In this document: positions 39,654-48,657 of the stretch, piece by piece
How positions within the stretch are numbered: the first letter of the stretch is position 1
Layout of the letters: every line of letters starts with the position of its first letter
Source: Faecalibacterium sp. I4-1-79
GTDB lineage: Bacteria; Bacillota; Clostridia; Oscillospirales; Ruminococcaceae
NCBI RefSeq assembly: GCF_023347235.1
Contig: NZ_CP094467.1
Location: 1,054,001-1,118,000, forward strand
Direction of reading: 5' to 3'
Length of the DNA: 64,000 nucleotides
Translations under genes and position numbers: made by a program
Notes under the pieces: model-generated
What the model was told of the DNA's origin: nothing
What the model saw: the letters and a program-made list of their open reading frames with translations, nothing else
Database searches by the model: none

Positions 39654-40310
39654 TTAGAACTCCTCTTTTGCAATTCGTTTTTGCAGCACAATCCTACTCC
39701 ATTAGCGGGGCATCGTCAAGAGAAAACAGAAAAAATGCAATCTGAATAAGAAAAAACGGATGGCTTCGCAGAACCATCCGCTAAAATCTGAGATCCACCC
39801 AGCAGCAAAAGGATGCACCGCAGATAAAATAAGGACAAAGAGCGGAGAACGGGATAAAAGCAGCTCTCCGCTTTGCTGAATGGAGACGTGCAGTTGGAGC
39901 AGGATGGTGGTTCCTTTAAACGAATGCTGCCGAGGAATCTTCCTGTTTTGGAGGGCTTCCCCGGCGACTTTTTTGACAAGCACTAATGATTGCTTTTTTG
40001 CCTGCCTTTTGCAAAAAGACGCATTCACTGCCGCAAAGAAATCGGACGCGCGTGTTTTTTTGTGAATAAATATGTGAAAATTGATTGAAAATTCTTCCTG
40101 ATAATGGTAAAATATTTTTATGTCTCTCTTGTGCTGTGCCTTTTCGCGGGAAAGGGGCAGTGCAAAACAGGAAGCACGCAAAAATTGCGGCATCATTTCC
40201 GTGGACGGGTTTTACAGCGCACACTCTTGCGGGCGGTGATGTATAAGCAGCAGGCCATAGCAGCTTTGCCGCAAAGCGGCAGCTGCCCGAGAGTTGTGAG
40301 GAAAACGATT
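39654..40310. other. Intergenic stretch with hairpins and the promoter of the lipoprotein/kinase operon
   Basis: No gene is visible. It holds hairpins GGATGG/CCATCC (39768-39783) and AGCGGAGA/TCTCCGCT (about 39841-39873). A clear promoter TTGAAA-17-TAAAAT (40085-40113) gives a leader of about 190 bases before the TTG start. The leader contains further GC-rich pairing. Confidence 0.6.
40085..40113 (+). promoter_or_regulatory. Promoter of solute-binding lipoprotein / hybrid kinase operon
   Basis: TTGAAA (40085-40090), 17-base spacer ending AATGG, TAAAAT (40108-40113). Confidence 0.65.
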
Positions 40311-42179
40311 TTGACGAACAAAAGAACACTGCACCGCCTTGTTTCCATGCTTGCGGCACTGGTGATGGCGGTCTGTCTGCTGACCGGCTGCGGCACAAAA
40401 AGCCCAGAAGAGGTGGAAAAGCAGGAGGACGCCCAGACCATTCAGGTGTATCTGTGGAGCAATAGCCTGTACGAGACCTATGCACCTTATGTCCAGTCCC
40501 AGCTGCCGGATGTGAACATTGAGTTCATCGTGGGCAACAACGATTTGGATTTTTACAAGTTTTTGCAGCAGAACGGCGGTCTGCCGGATATCATCACCTG
40601 CTGCCGGTTCTCGCTGCACGACGCTGCACCCCTGAAGGACAGCCTGATGAACCTTGCCATGACCAACGAGGCGGGCGCTGTGTACAACACCTACCTCAAC
40701 AGCTTTAAAAACGAGGACGGCAGCGTGAACTGGCTGCCGGTCTGCGCCGATGCCCACGGCTTTGTGGTCAACCGCAGCCTTTTTGAGCAGTACGATATCC
40801 CGCTGCCCACCGATTATGCAAGCTTTGTTTCCGCCTGTCAGGCGTTTGAAGCGCTGGGCATCCGCGGCTTTACCGCCGACTATACCTATGATTACACCTG
40901 CATGGAGACCCTGCAGGGGCTTTCCGCTGCCGAGCTTACCACGACGGAAGGGCGCAAGTGGCGCACCGCTTACAGCGACCCCGCCAGCACCGCGCGGGTG
41001 GGTCTGGACGATGCCGTGTGGCCGGGCGCCTTTGAGCGGATGGCGCAGTTCATTCAGGATACCCACCTTACGGCGGACGACCTTGCGTTGAATTACGACG
41101 GTGTGACCGGGATGTTCCGCAACGGGAAAGTTGCCATGTATTTTGGCAGCTCTGCCGGCGTGAAGATGTTTCAGGATGTGGGCATCGACACCATTTTTAT
41201 GCCCTTCTTCAGCCAGAACGGCGAAAAGTGGATCATGACCACCCCGTATTTCCAAGTTGCCCTGAACCGAGATCTCGAGCAGGACACCGCGCGCCGCGAA
41301 AAAGCCATGAAGGTGCTGAACGTCATGCTCTCGGAGGATGCGCAGAACCGCATCGTTGCCGACGGGCAGGACGTGCTGAGCTACAGCCAGAACGTCCCCC
41401 TGCGCCTGACCGAGTACATGAAGGATGTGCGCGATGTGGTGGAAGAAAACCACATGTATATCCGTATTGCCTCCAACGATTTCTTTGCTGTCTCTAAGGA
41501 TGTTGTCTCCAAAATGATCGCGGGCGAGTACACGGCAAAACAGGCGTATCAGGCGTTCAATGCAAAGCTTCTTGCCGAAGAAGAACCTGCTGCGGACGAG
41601 ACCGTGTTGACCAGCGGGCAGAGCTATTCCAACGTGTTCCACGCAAACGGCGGTAACGCTGCCTTCTCGGTTATGGCAAACACGCTGCGCGGCGTTTACG
41701 GCACGGATGTGCTGCTTGCCACCGCAAACAGCTTTACCGGCAGTGTGCTGAAGGCAGACTATACCCCAAAAATGGCGGATTCCATGATCATGCCCAACGG
41801 CCTGATGTCCCGCCAGCGCACCATGACCGGCGCAGAGCTGAAGGAAACTGTCCGCGCCTTTGTGGAAGGCTGCGAGGGCGGCTTTGTGCCCTTCAATCGT
41901 GGTTCTCTGCCGATCGTCAGCGGCATTGCCGTGGAGGTAAAGGAGGCAAGCGGCAGCTATACCCTGACCGGTATCACCCGCAACGGGCAGCCGCTGCGGG
42001 ACGACGACACCGTTACCGTGACCTGCCTTGCAGCGGAAAAGCAGATGGAAGCCATGCTTGCCAGCGGAAGCGGCGTATCTGCGGGCGAAGATACATGGGT
42101 GAAAAACACATGGCGCGATCATGTTTCCGGCGGCGGCGCAGCGCTTGCAGAGCCTGAAAACTACATGACACTGAGGTGA
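40311..42179 (+). CDS. Solute-binding lipoprotein fused to 5'-nucleotidase C-terminal-like domain
   Basis: 622 residues from TTG 40311 (GTGAGG upstream). The signal [15 protein letters not shown] is a lipobox with Cys about residue 27. Residues about 40-420 look like an ABC-type solute-binding protein ([40 protein letters not shown]). Residues about 450-610 resemble the 5'-nucleotidase C-terminal domain: [34 protein letters not shown] and [14 protein letters not shown]. The enzyme core metallophosphatase is absent, so it probably only binds a ligand such as a nucleotide. It overlaps translationally with the kinase downstream; no permease or ATPase is present. Confidence 0.75.
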   Translation: MTNKRTLHRLVSMLAALVMAVCLLTGCGTKSPEEVEKQEDAQTIQVYLWSNSLYETYAPYVQSQLPDVNIEFIVGNNDLDFYKFLQQNGGLPDIITCCRFSLHDAAPLKDSLMNLAMTNEAGAVYNTYLNSFKNEDGSVNWLPVCADAHGFVVNRSLFEQYDIPLPTDYASFVSACQAFEALGIRGFTADYTYDYTCMETLQGLSAAELTTTEGRKWRTAYSDPASTARVGLDDAVWPGAFERMAQFIQDTHLTADDLALNYDGVTGMFRNGKVAMYFGSSAGVKMFQDVGIDTIFMPFFSQNGEKWIMTTPYFQVALNRDLEQDTARREKAMKVLNVMLSEDAQNRIVADGQDVLSYSQNVPLRLTEYMKDVRDVVEENHMYIRIASNDFFAVSKDVVSKMIAGEYTAKQAYQAFNAKLLAEEEPAADETVLTSGQSYSNVFHANGGNAAFSVMANTLRGVYGTDVLLATANSFTGSVLKADYTPKMADSMIMPNGLMSRQRTMTGAELKETVRAFVEGCEGGFVPFNRGSLPIVSGIAVEVKEASGSYTLTGITRNGQPLRDDDTVTVTCLAAEKQMEAMLASGSGVSAGEDTWVKNTWRDHVSGGGAALAEPENYMTLR

Positions 42180-42184
42180 GCGGA

Positions 42185-45133
42185 ATGGCAGACGAAAAGC
42201 GTAAACCAAAACGGAGCTGCCATCCCCGGCAAAAGTGGCTCCCTGCTGCTGCCGCTATCCTTCTGCTGGTCTTACTGGCAGTCGGGCTCAGCGTGCGGTA
42301 CATCTCGTTTGTGTCGCAGACCATCTATCAGGAAAGCACCTCGCATCTGGAAGAAGTGCTGCATAAATCCAACAATATGCTAAAAGAGATGGTGCGCAAA
42401 AATGTGACCTATCTGCATCTGTACAACGGCTTTTTGGAAAACACCTCGAATGAGGACGAAATTCAGGCGTATATCAAGCAAGCACAGAAGAATACCGGAT
42501 TTGCCGACTTTTACTTTCTTACCTATGACGGCAACTACATCACCGTGACCGGGGAGACCGGCTATCTTGGTCTGCAGACCAATCTGGACGAAAAGCTCGC
42601 CCATGATGAGGATGTCGTTGTGAACACGGCACTGCCCGGCAGACCCCAGATGCTTGCGTTCATCTGTCCCGAAACGCAGGGCAGCTACCGGGGCTTTGCC
42701 TACGATGCCATTGCCATCTCTTATTATAATGATGCGGTGCTGAGATTGCTGGACAACTCTGCCTTTAAGGGCAATGCCAGCAACTATGTCATCTACCCGG
42801 ACGGGCGGGTGGTCATCGACAACTCCGTAAACCGCAAGGAGACCATTTACAACTTTATTGCAATGCTGCGCAGCTATTCCGATCTTTCCGAGGAACAGAT
42901 CACGGAGCTGTCCAATGCCTTTGCGCAGGGCAGCAGCGGAAACCTGAGGGTCAAACTGGGCGACACCAGCTATTATCTGGTCTACGAGGGCGCAGCTGTC
43001 CAGAACTGGACGATGGTGGGGCTTGTGCCGGTCAGCATTGTCAATGCTAATCTGGACGAACTATGGTTCCATACGGCGCAGATCGTGGCGGGCATCGTTG
43101 CAGGTCTTGCGCTGCTGGTCATTCTGCTCATCGTGCGCAGAAGCCATACAACCCTGCGCCGGAAGAATACCGAGATCTCGTACCGGGACGAGCTGTTCCA
43201 GAAGCTTTCGCTGAACGTGGACGATGTTTTCCTGATGCTGGATGCAGAGACTTCCAAGGTGGATTACGTCAGCCCGAATATTGAGCGGCTGCTGGGAATC
43301 CCGTGGAGAGAAGTCCGGCAGGATGCCCGTGTTCTGGCAGCGCTGCACCCGAAGGATGACCCGGACCGCGACAAGAACTTTCTGGAGGGACTTCTCAGCG
43401 GGGAACAGCGCGAGTGGGATACGGAGTATGAGCATCGGGAGACCAAGGAGCGCCGCTGGTTCCATAACATCGCTATGGGCAGCGAGGTGGAGGGCAGAGC
43501 CAAGTATATCCTTGTTATGTCCGACCGCACCGCCGACAAGCAGGTAAATCAGGCGCTTTCCGACGCCGTTGCAGCCGCCGAGACCGCCAACCGCGCCAAG
43601 AGCACCTTCCTTTCCAATATGTCCCACGATATCCGCACCCCCATGAACGCCATCATCGGCTTTACCACGCTGGCGATTAGCAATATCAACGATACCGAGC
43701 GGGTAAAGGATTATCTTGGCAAGACCCTTGCATCCAGCAACCATCTGCTTTCCCTCATCAACGATGTGCTGGATATGAGCCGCATTGAAAGTGGAAAGAT
43801 CCATCTGGAAGAGGTGGAGGTCAACCTTTCGGATGTGCTGCACGATTTGAAAACCATTGTCAGCGGGCAAATTTACGCAAAGCAGCTGGAGCTTTACATG
43901 GACGTTATGGACGTGACCGACGAGGACGTCTACTGCGACAAGACCCGGCTGAACCAGATTTTGCTGAACCTGCTGTCCAACGCCATCAAGTTTACCCCGG
44001 CGGGCGGCACAGTCTCGGTGCGGGTGCGGCAGCTTGCCGGTAAGGTGCATGGCTGCGGGCAGTACGAGTTCCGCATCAAGGATAACGGCATCGGCATGAG
44101 TCCGGAGTTTGCCAAAAAGATCTTTGAGCCCTTCGAGCGGGAGCGCACCTCCACGGTAAGCCGCATCCAAGGCACCGGCCTTGGCATGGCCATTACCAAA
44201 AACATCGTGGATATGATGGGCGGCACCATCGAGGTGCAGACAGCGCAGGGCAAGGGCACCGAGTTTACCGTCTGCGTGCCCATGCGCGCACAGACCGAGC
44301 AGCGCCCGGTGGAAAAAATCACCGAGCTGGAGGGCCTGAAAGCACTGGTGGTGGATGACGACTTCAACACCTGCGACAGCGTGACAAAGATGCTGGTCAA
44401 GGTGGGTATGCGCGCCGAGTGGACCCTTTCCGGCAAGGAAGCGGTGCTGCGTGCGCGGCAGTCTATCGAGATGAGCGATGCCTACCACGCCTATATCATC
44501 GACTGGCGCCTGCCGGATATGAACGGCATCGAGGTCACCCGCCGCATCCGCAGCCTGAACGACGATACGCCCATTATCATCCTGACCGCCTACGACTGGT
44601 CGGATATCGAGGTGGAGGCAAAGGCAGCCGGCGTGACCGCCTTCTGCGCCAAGCCTATGTTCATGTCCGACCTGCGCGAGACCCTGATGAGCGCACTCGG
44701 CCAGAAACAGACGGATGCGGCGCAGGGGCTTCTGCCGGATAAGAACGCCGACTTCAAGGGCAAGCACATTCTGCTGGTGGAGGACAATGAGCTGAACCGT
44801 GAGATCGCGCAGGAGATTCTGCGGGAGTACGGCTTCCTTGTTGATTCGGCAGAAAACGGCGCAGTAGCGGTGGAAAAGGTAAGCACCGCCGCGCCGGGCA
44901 GCTACGATCTGGTGCTGATGGACGTGCAGATGCCGATCATGGATGGCTATACCGCCACCCGTCAGATCCGCGCGCTGGACGACCCTGCGCGGGCAAAGCT
45001 GCCAATCCTTGCCATGACCGCTAACGCCTTTGACGAGGACCGCCGCAACGCGCTGGAAAGCGGCATGAACGGCTTTTTGTCCAAGCCCATCGTGATCGGC
45101 GACCTTGTGCAGGAGCTGCACAAAATTTTGTGA
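42185..45133 (+). CDS. Membrane hybrid histidine kinase with two receiver domains
   Basis: 982 residues. TM1 about 20-40 ([17 protein letters not shown]), an extracellular Cache-like sensor about 45-290 ([12 protein letters not shown]), TM2 about 300-320, PAS about 340-430 (LLGIPWREV), HisKA with [15 protein letters not shown] (His about 481), HATPase with [11 protein letters not shown] and GTGLGMAIT, receiver 1 ([16 protein letters not shown]), receiver 2 ([16 protein letters not shown]). It starts 5 bases after the lipoprotein stop. It probably reads ligand binding by the lipoprotein outside and passes phosphate to an HPt or regulator elsewhere. ATG 42185 preferred to GTG 42176. Confidence 0.92.
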   Translation: MADEKRKPKRSCHPRQKWLPAAAAILLLVLLAVGLSVRYISFVSQTIYQESTSHLEEVLHKSNNMLKEMVRKNVTYLHLYNGFLENTSNEDEIQAYIKQAQKNTGFADFYFLTYDGNYITVTGETGYLGLQTNLDEKLAHDEDVVVNTALPGRPQMLAFICPETQGSYRGFAYDAIAISYYNDAVLRLLDNSAFKGNASNYVIYPDGRVVIDNSVNRKETIYNFIAMLRSYSDLSEEQITELSNAFAQGSSGNLRVKLGDTSYYLVYEGAAVQNWTMVGLVPVSIVNANLDELWFHTAQIVAGIVAGLALLVILLIVRRSHTTLRRKNTEISYRDELFQKLSLNVDDVFLMLDAETSKVDYVSPNIERLLGIPWREVRQDARVLAALHPKDDPDRDKNFLEGLLSGEQREWDTEYEHRETKERRWFHNIAMGSEVEGRAKYILVMSDRTADKQVNQALSDAVAAAETANRAKSTFLSNMSHDIRTPMNAIIGFTTLAISNINDTERVKDYLGKTLASSNHLLSLINDVLDMSRIESGKIHLEEVEVNLSDVLHDLKTIVSGQIYAKQLELYMDVMDVTDEDVYCDKTRLNQILLNLLSNAIKFTPAGGTVSVRVRQLAGKVHGCGQYEFRIKDNGIGMSPEFAKKIFEPFERERTSTVSRIQGTGLGMAITKNIVDMMGGTIEVQTAQGKGTEFTVCVPMRAQTEQRPVEKITELEGLKALVVDDDFNTCDSVTKMLVKVGMRAEWTLSGKEAVLRARQSIEMSDAYHAYIIDWRLPDMNGIEVTRRIRSLNDDTPIIILTAYDWSDIEVEAKAAGVTAFCAKPMFMSDLRETLMSALGQKQTDAAQGLLPDKNADFKGKHILLVEDNELNREIAQEILREYGFLVDSAENGAVAVEKVSTAAPGSYDLVLMDVQMPIMDGYTATRQIRALDDPARAKLPILAMTANAFDEDRRNALESGMNGFLSKPIVIGDLVQELHKIL

Positions 45134-45190
45134 ACCGGATGAATGAAGCGAACCCTGAAAGCTAGATAAAAATAAGAATTTAGCAAACTG

Positions 45191-45236
45191 AACGGTCTGA
45201 ATCCTGTATTGTACAGGGCTCAGACCGTTTAGTTTT
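45191..45236 (+). terminator. Terminator of lipoprotein/kinase operon
   Basis: AACGGTCTGA/TCAGACCGTT with inner CCTGTA/TACAGG stem, then TTAGTTTT. Confidence 0.85.
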
Positions 45237-45315
45237 CATTTGATTCGGCGGTTGTAGTAGTCGATATACGCAACAACGGCCTTTTCGAGCTGCGTCCGGC
45301 TGTCCCGGTAGGCGT
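45236..45315 (-). mobile_element. IS3-type transposase C-terminal remnant
   Basis: Minus strand, in frame to a stop: AYRDSRTQLEKAVVAYIDYY, then NRRIK. This is the usual ending of IS3 OrfB transposases (element of YIxYYNxxRI). The rest of the element is not recognisable. The remnant sits between the operon terminator and the tRNA cluster. Confidence 0.5.
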
Positions 45316-45564
45316 AGACAGGGGAGAGGGGGGCGTCTTTCAGCAGCACATAGTCCACCGCCGTGGCGCTCAGCACCGGCCAGGCGTTGCTGCTGACACC
45401 ATTACTGGGCGCATCTGGACGGCGCAGGGGTGACCGCCATGGAGCCGCTGCTGCCACCGGGCAAAGCCCCTGCAATACCGCAAAAGTGCGCTGAGGAGTG
45501 CTTCTCAAGAATAAGGCTTGATAAAAACAAAAAATCCCGGAAGCCGAAGCTTCCGGGAATCTTT

Positions 45565-45639
45565 TGGAGGTGACGACCAGATTTGAACTGGTGGATGAGG
45601 GTTTTGCAGACCCTTGCCTTACCACTTGGCCACGTCACC
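45565..45639 (-). tRNA. tRNA-Cys (anticodon GCA)
   Basis: Minus strand; 75 bases with CCA encoded. Acceptor GGTGACG/CGTCACC, anticodon in GGGTCTGCAAAACCC, T-arm CCAGTTCAAATCTGG. It is the last of five tRNA genes in the cluster. Confidence 0.95.
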
Positions 45640-45668
45640 ATATAAGGGAGTGATGAATACCACTCCAA

Positions 45669-45744
45669 TGGAGCGGCCGACGAGGCTCGAACTCGCTACC
45701 TCCACCTTGGCAAGGTGGCGCTCTACCAGATGAGCTACGGCCGC
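45669..45744 (-). tRNA. tRNA-Gly (anticodon GCC), copy 2
   Basis: Minus strand; 76 bases, CCA encoded. Acceptor GCGGCCG/CGGCCGC, anticodon loop CTTGCCAAG, T-loop AGTTCGAGCC. Identical to the copy at 46009. Confidence 0.95.
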
Positions 45745-45905
45745 ATATTCGGTGCATTTGTCCCTGCACCCTCCCGTTCTTTTTAACGGGGCCCCCGCGA
45801 AAGCTTGCGAAGCAAGATTTTGTGGGGAAGAGGAGGAATTTCAGAGTTTGTTACGGCGATCTTACTTGTAAGACTGCCAGACAAACGACTGACATTCCGA
45901 CGAAG

Positions 45906-45979
45906 CGACCCGGATCGGGCTCGAACCGACGACCCCCAGCGTGACAGGCTGGTGCTCTAACCAACTGAGCTACCGGGCC
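45906..45979 (-). tRNA. tRNA-Asp (anticodon GTC)
   Basis: Minus strand; 74 bases, CCA not encoded. Acceptor GGCCCGG/CCGGGTC (one G-U pair), anticodon in CCTGTCACG, T-loop GGTTCGAGCCC. Confidence 0.95.
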
Positions 45980-46008
45980 ATACCGGAGCAACTATTGCTG
46001 CTCCTTAA

Positions 46009-46084
46009 TGGAGCGGCCGACGAGGCTCGAACTCGCTACCTCCACCTTGGCAAGGTGGCGCTCTACCAGATGAGCTACGGCCGC
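46009..46084 (-). tRNA. tRNA-Gly (anticodon GCC), copy 1
   Basis: Minus strand; 76 bases, CCA encoded, same sequence as the gene at 45669, including the base either side. Confidence 0.95.
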
Positions 46085-46115
46085 ATATTGGGAAACCCTG
46101 ACGGGTTTCCTTTGC

Positions 46116-46191
46116 TGGTGCCTCCGATCGGAATCGAACCAATGACACGGGGATTTTCAGTCCCCTGCTCTACCGACTGAGCTACAGAGGC
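46116..46191 (-). tRNA. tRNA-Phe (anticodon GAA)
   Basis: Minus strand; 76 bases, CCA encoded. Acceptor GCCTCTG/CGGAGGC (with a G-U pair), anticodon ACTGAAAAT, T-loop GGTTCGATTCC. First in the cluster, transcribed away from the topoisomerase genes. Confidence 0.95.
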
Positions 46192-46366
46192 GCACCGGAC
46201 GATGATTATTATACCTGAAATTTCGATTTTGTAAAGGGGTAAATGCAAACTTTTTTGAAAAAATTGAAAAGTTTTTGCTTTTTGACGGCTCTGCGCGCAA
46301 AATAAGAACGACTTTTTTCGCGGTTTTCGTGTCGGAGGGCTGCGCCGGAAAAGAGAGAAAGAACAT

Positions 46367-46395
46367 TTGACAAGTTTTACAACCTATGGTTTAAT
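46367..46395 (+). promoter_or_regulatory. Promoter of topoisomerase genes
   Basis: TTGACA (46367-46372), 17-base spacer, TTTAAT (46390-46395). The leader is about 130 bases with no clear structure. Confidence 0.7.
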
Positions 46396-46527
46396 AAAAG
46401 AAAAGAACACAGGCGCCGAGGCCCGCAGAGATGCTGTTATATATCTTATATAATAGAAAGGGCAGGCGCTTGCTTTGATTACAGGACGTCCTGCACAGCA
46501 CAGCTGCGGCGGGACGGGAGGAGCAGC

Positions 46528-48519
46528 ATGGCAAAAAAACAGGAATATGGCAACGAGAGCATTACCTCGTTAAAGGGCGCCGACCGTGTGCGTAAGCGCC
46601 CGGCAGTCATCTTTGGCTCAGACGGTGTGGAGGGCTGTGCCCACTCGATCTTTGAGATCGTGTCCAACTCCATCGACGAAGCCCGTGACGGCCACGGCGA
46701 TACCATCAACGTGACCCGCTGCAAGGACGGCAGCGTCATCGTAGAGGATTTTGGCCGCGGTATGCCCGTGGACTGGAACAACGGCGAGGGGCGCTTCAAC
46801 TGGGAGCTGCTGTTCTGCGAGATGTACGCGGGCGGCAAGTACGGCGAGGGCGAGGATAACTACGAGTTCAGCCTTGGCCTGAACGGTCTGGGTCTGTGCG
46901 CCACCCAGTACGCCTCGGCGTGGATGACCGCCGATATCTACCGTGACGGCTATCACTACCATCTGGACTTTAAAAAGGGCGAGAACGTGGGCGGCTTGCA
47001 AAAGGAGCCCTACAAGGGACGCCGTACCGGCAGTATCATCCACTGGAAGCCGGACGATGAGGTGTTTACCGATATCGATGTGCCCGGCAGCTACTATAAG
47101 GATGTGCTGCGCCGTCAGGCGGTGGTCAACGCGGGGCTTACCCTCAACTTTACCGATGAAAAGGAAAAAGACCCTGCCACCGGCAAGCCATGGCATGAAA
47201 GCTGGTGCTACCAGAACGGCATCGCGGATTATGTGGCAGAAGTAGCAGGGGAGGACACCCTGACCCCGGTGTTCAGTTGCGAGAGCGAGGCCGTGGGTCG
47301 CGACCGCGAGGATCAGCCGGACTACAAGGTGCGCATGGGTGCGGCTTTTTGTTTCTCTAATAAGGTGCAGCTGCTGGAATACTACCACAACTCTTCCTGG
47401 CTGGAGCACGGCGGCAGCCCGGAGCACGCGGTGCGCACCGCCTTTGTCTACCAGATCAACAAGTACCTGAAGGAAAAGAACCTGTACAAAAAGGGCGAGA
47501 GTGCCATTAGCTTTCAGGATGTGCAGGACTGTCTGGTGTATGTGTCCTCCAGCTTTTCCACCCGCACCAGCTACGAGAACCAGACCAAAAAGGCCATCAC
47601 CAATAAATTTGTCTCGCAGGCTATGACCGACTTCCTCAAGCATTATCTGGAAGTGTATTTTCTGGAAAAGCCGGAGGAAGCCCAGAAGATCTGTCAGCAG
47701 GTGCTGGTGAACAAGCAGAGCCGCGAACACGCGGAAAAAACGCGCCAGAGCATCAAAAAGACGCTCTCCACGCAAATTGACTTAGCCAACCGTGTGCAGA
47801 AGTTTGTGGACTGCCGCACCCGGGATTCCGCCCGCCGTGAGCTGTATATCGTGGAGGGCGACTCGGCTATGGGCGCGGTCAAGTCCAGCCGGGACAGTGA
47901 ATATCAGGCCATCATGCCCATCCGCGGCAAGATTTTGAACTGCCTGAAGGCGGATTATGCCCGCATCTTCAAGTCGGACGTCATTGTGGATCTTATCAAG
48001 GTGATGGGCTGCGGCGTGGAACTGGGCGGCAAGCACAACAAGGAACTGGCTACTTTTAACCTCGACAATCTGCGGTTCAATAAGATCGTCATCTGTACCG
48101 ATGCCGACGTGGACGGCTACCAGATCCGCACCCTTGTGCTGACCATGCTCTACCGGCTTACCCCCACCCTGATCAACAAGGGCTATGTGTATATCGCAGA
48201 GTCGCCTTTGTACGAGATCTCCACGAAGGATCGCACCTATTTTGCCTATACCGAGCCGGAAAAGGCCGCTTTTCTGGAAAAGATCGGGGACAAAAAATAC
48301 ACCATCCAGCGCTCCAAAGGCTTGGGCGAGAACGACCCCGAGATGATGTGGCTGACCACCATGAACCCGGAGAGCCGCCGCCTTATTAAAGTGATGCCCA
48401 CCGATGTGGTGCAGACCGCGCAGGTGTTCGATATCCTGCTGGGCGACAATCTGGCAGGCCGCAAGGAGCATATCGCCCAGCACGGCGCAGAGTATCTGGA
48501 TGATCTGGACGTGTCCTGA
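46528..48519 (+). CDS. Type IIA DNA topoisomerase subunit B (GyrB/ParE-like, atypical)
   Basis: 663 residues. GHKL ATPase: NSIDEARDGHGDTINV, EDFGRGMPVDW and SLGLNGLGLCATQ. TOPRIM: IVEGDSAMGAVKSSRDSEYQ and CTDADVDGYQIRTL, with acidic metal ligands kept; ERSKGLGEN-like RSKGLGENDPEMMW near the end. The TOPRIM motif EGDSAMGAV departs from EGDSAGGSA of standard GyrB/ParE, marking a divergent subgroup. It pairs with the A-subunit gene 138 bases downstream. Whether it relaxes, decatenates or supercoils is not clear. Confidence 0.88.
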   Translation: MAKKQEYGNESITSLKGADRVRKRPAVIFGSDGVEGCAHSIFEIVSNSIDEARDGHGDTINVTRCKDGSVIVEDFGRGMPVDWNNGEGRFNWELLFCEMYAGGKYGEGEDNYEFSLGLNGLGLCATQYASAWMTADIYRDGYHYHLDFKKGENVGGLQKEPYKGRRTGSIIHWKPDDEVFTDIDVPGSYYKDVLRRQAVVNAGLTLNFTDEKEKDPATGKPWHESWCYQNGIADYVAEVAGEDTLTPVFSCESEAVGRDREDQPDYKVRMGAAFCFSNKVQLLEYYHNSSWLEHGGSPEHAVRTAFVYQINKYLKEKNLYKKGESAISFQDVQDCLVYVSSSFSTRTSYENQTKKAITNKFVSQAMTDFLKHYLEVYFLEKPEEAQKICQQVLVNKQSREHAEKTRQSIKKTLSTQIDLANRVQKFVDCRTRDSARRELYIVEGDSAMGAVKSSRDSEYQAIMPIRGKILNCLKADYARIFKSDVIVDLIKVMGCGVELGGKHNKELATFNLDNLRFNKIVICTDADVDGYQIRTLVLTMLYRLTPTLINKGYVYIAESPLYEISTKDRTYFAYTEPEKAAFLEKIGDKKYTIQRSKGLGENDPEMMWLTTMNPESRRLIKVMPTDVVQTAQVFDILLGDNLAGRKEHIAQHGAEYLDDLDVS

Positions 48520-48539
48520 TAAACAGAACGATACCGTGC

Positions 48540-48600
48540 CAAAGCCTTCCCCCGGCCGGGGGAAGGTGGCGAGTTTACGAGCCGGATGAGGGCGCGGGCG
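48540..48600. repeat. Palindromic intergenic repeat (CTTCCCCC-type)
   Basis: CTTCCCCCGGCCGGGGGAAG (48544-48563) is a perfect 20-base palindrome followed by GTGGCGAGTTTACGAGCCGG and ATGAGGGCG. I recall this kind of element as widely dispersed in related Clostridia; only one copy is seen here. Confidence 0.5.
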
Positions 48601-48657
48601 GCAGCAATGCTCCCCAAAAGCCCACAACACGGCCTCTGGACAGTATGAGGAAACACA

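Noticed and set aside
40212-45121. Long minus-strand frames (665 and 686 residues) opposite the lipoprotein and kinase genes
   Set aside because: Antisense shadows; the plus strand has clear domains and ribosome sites.
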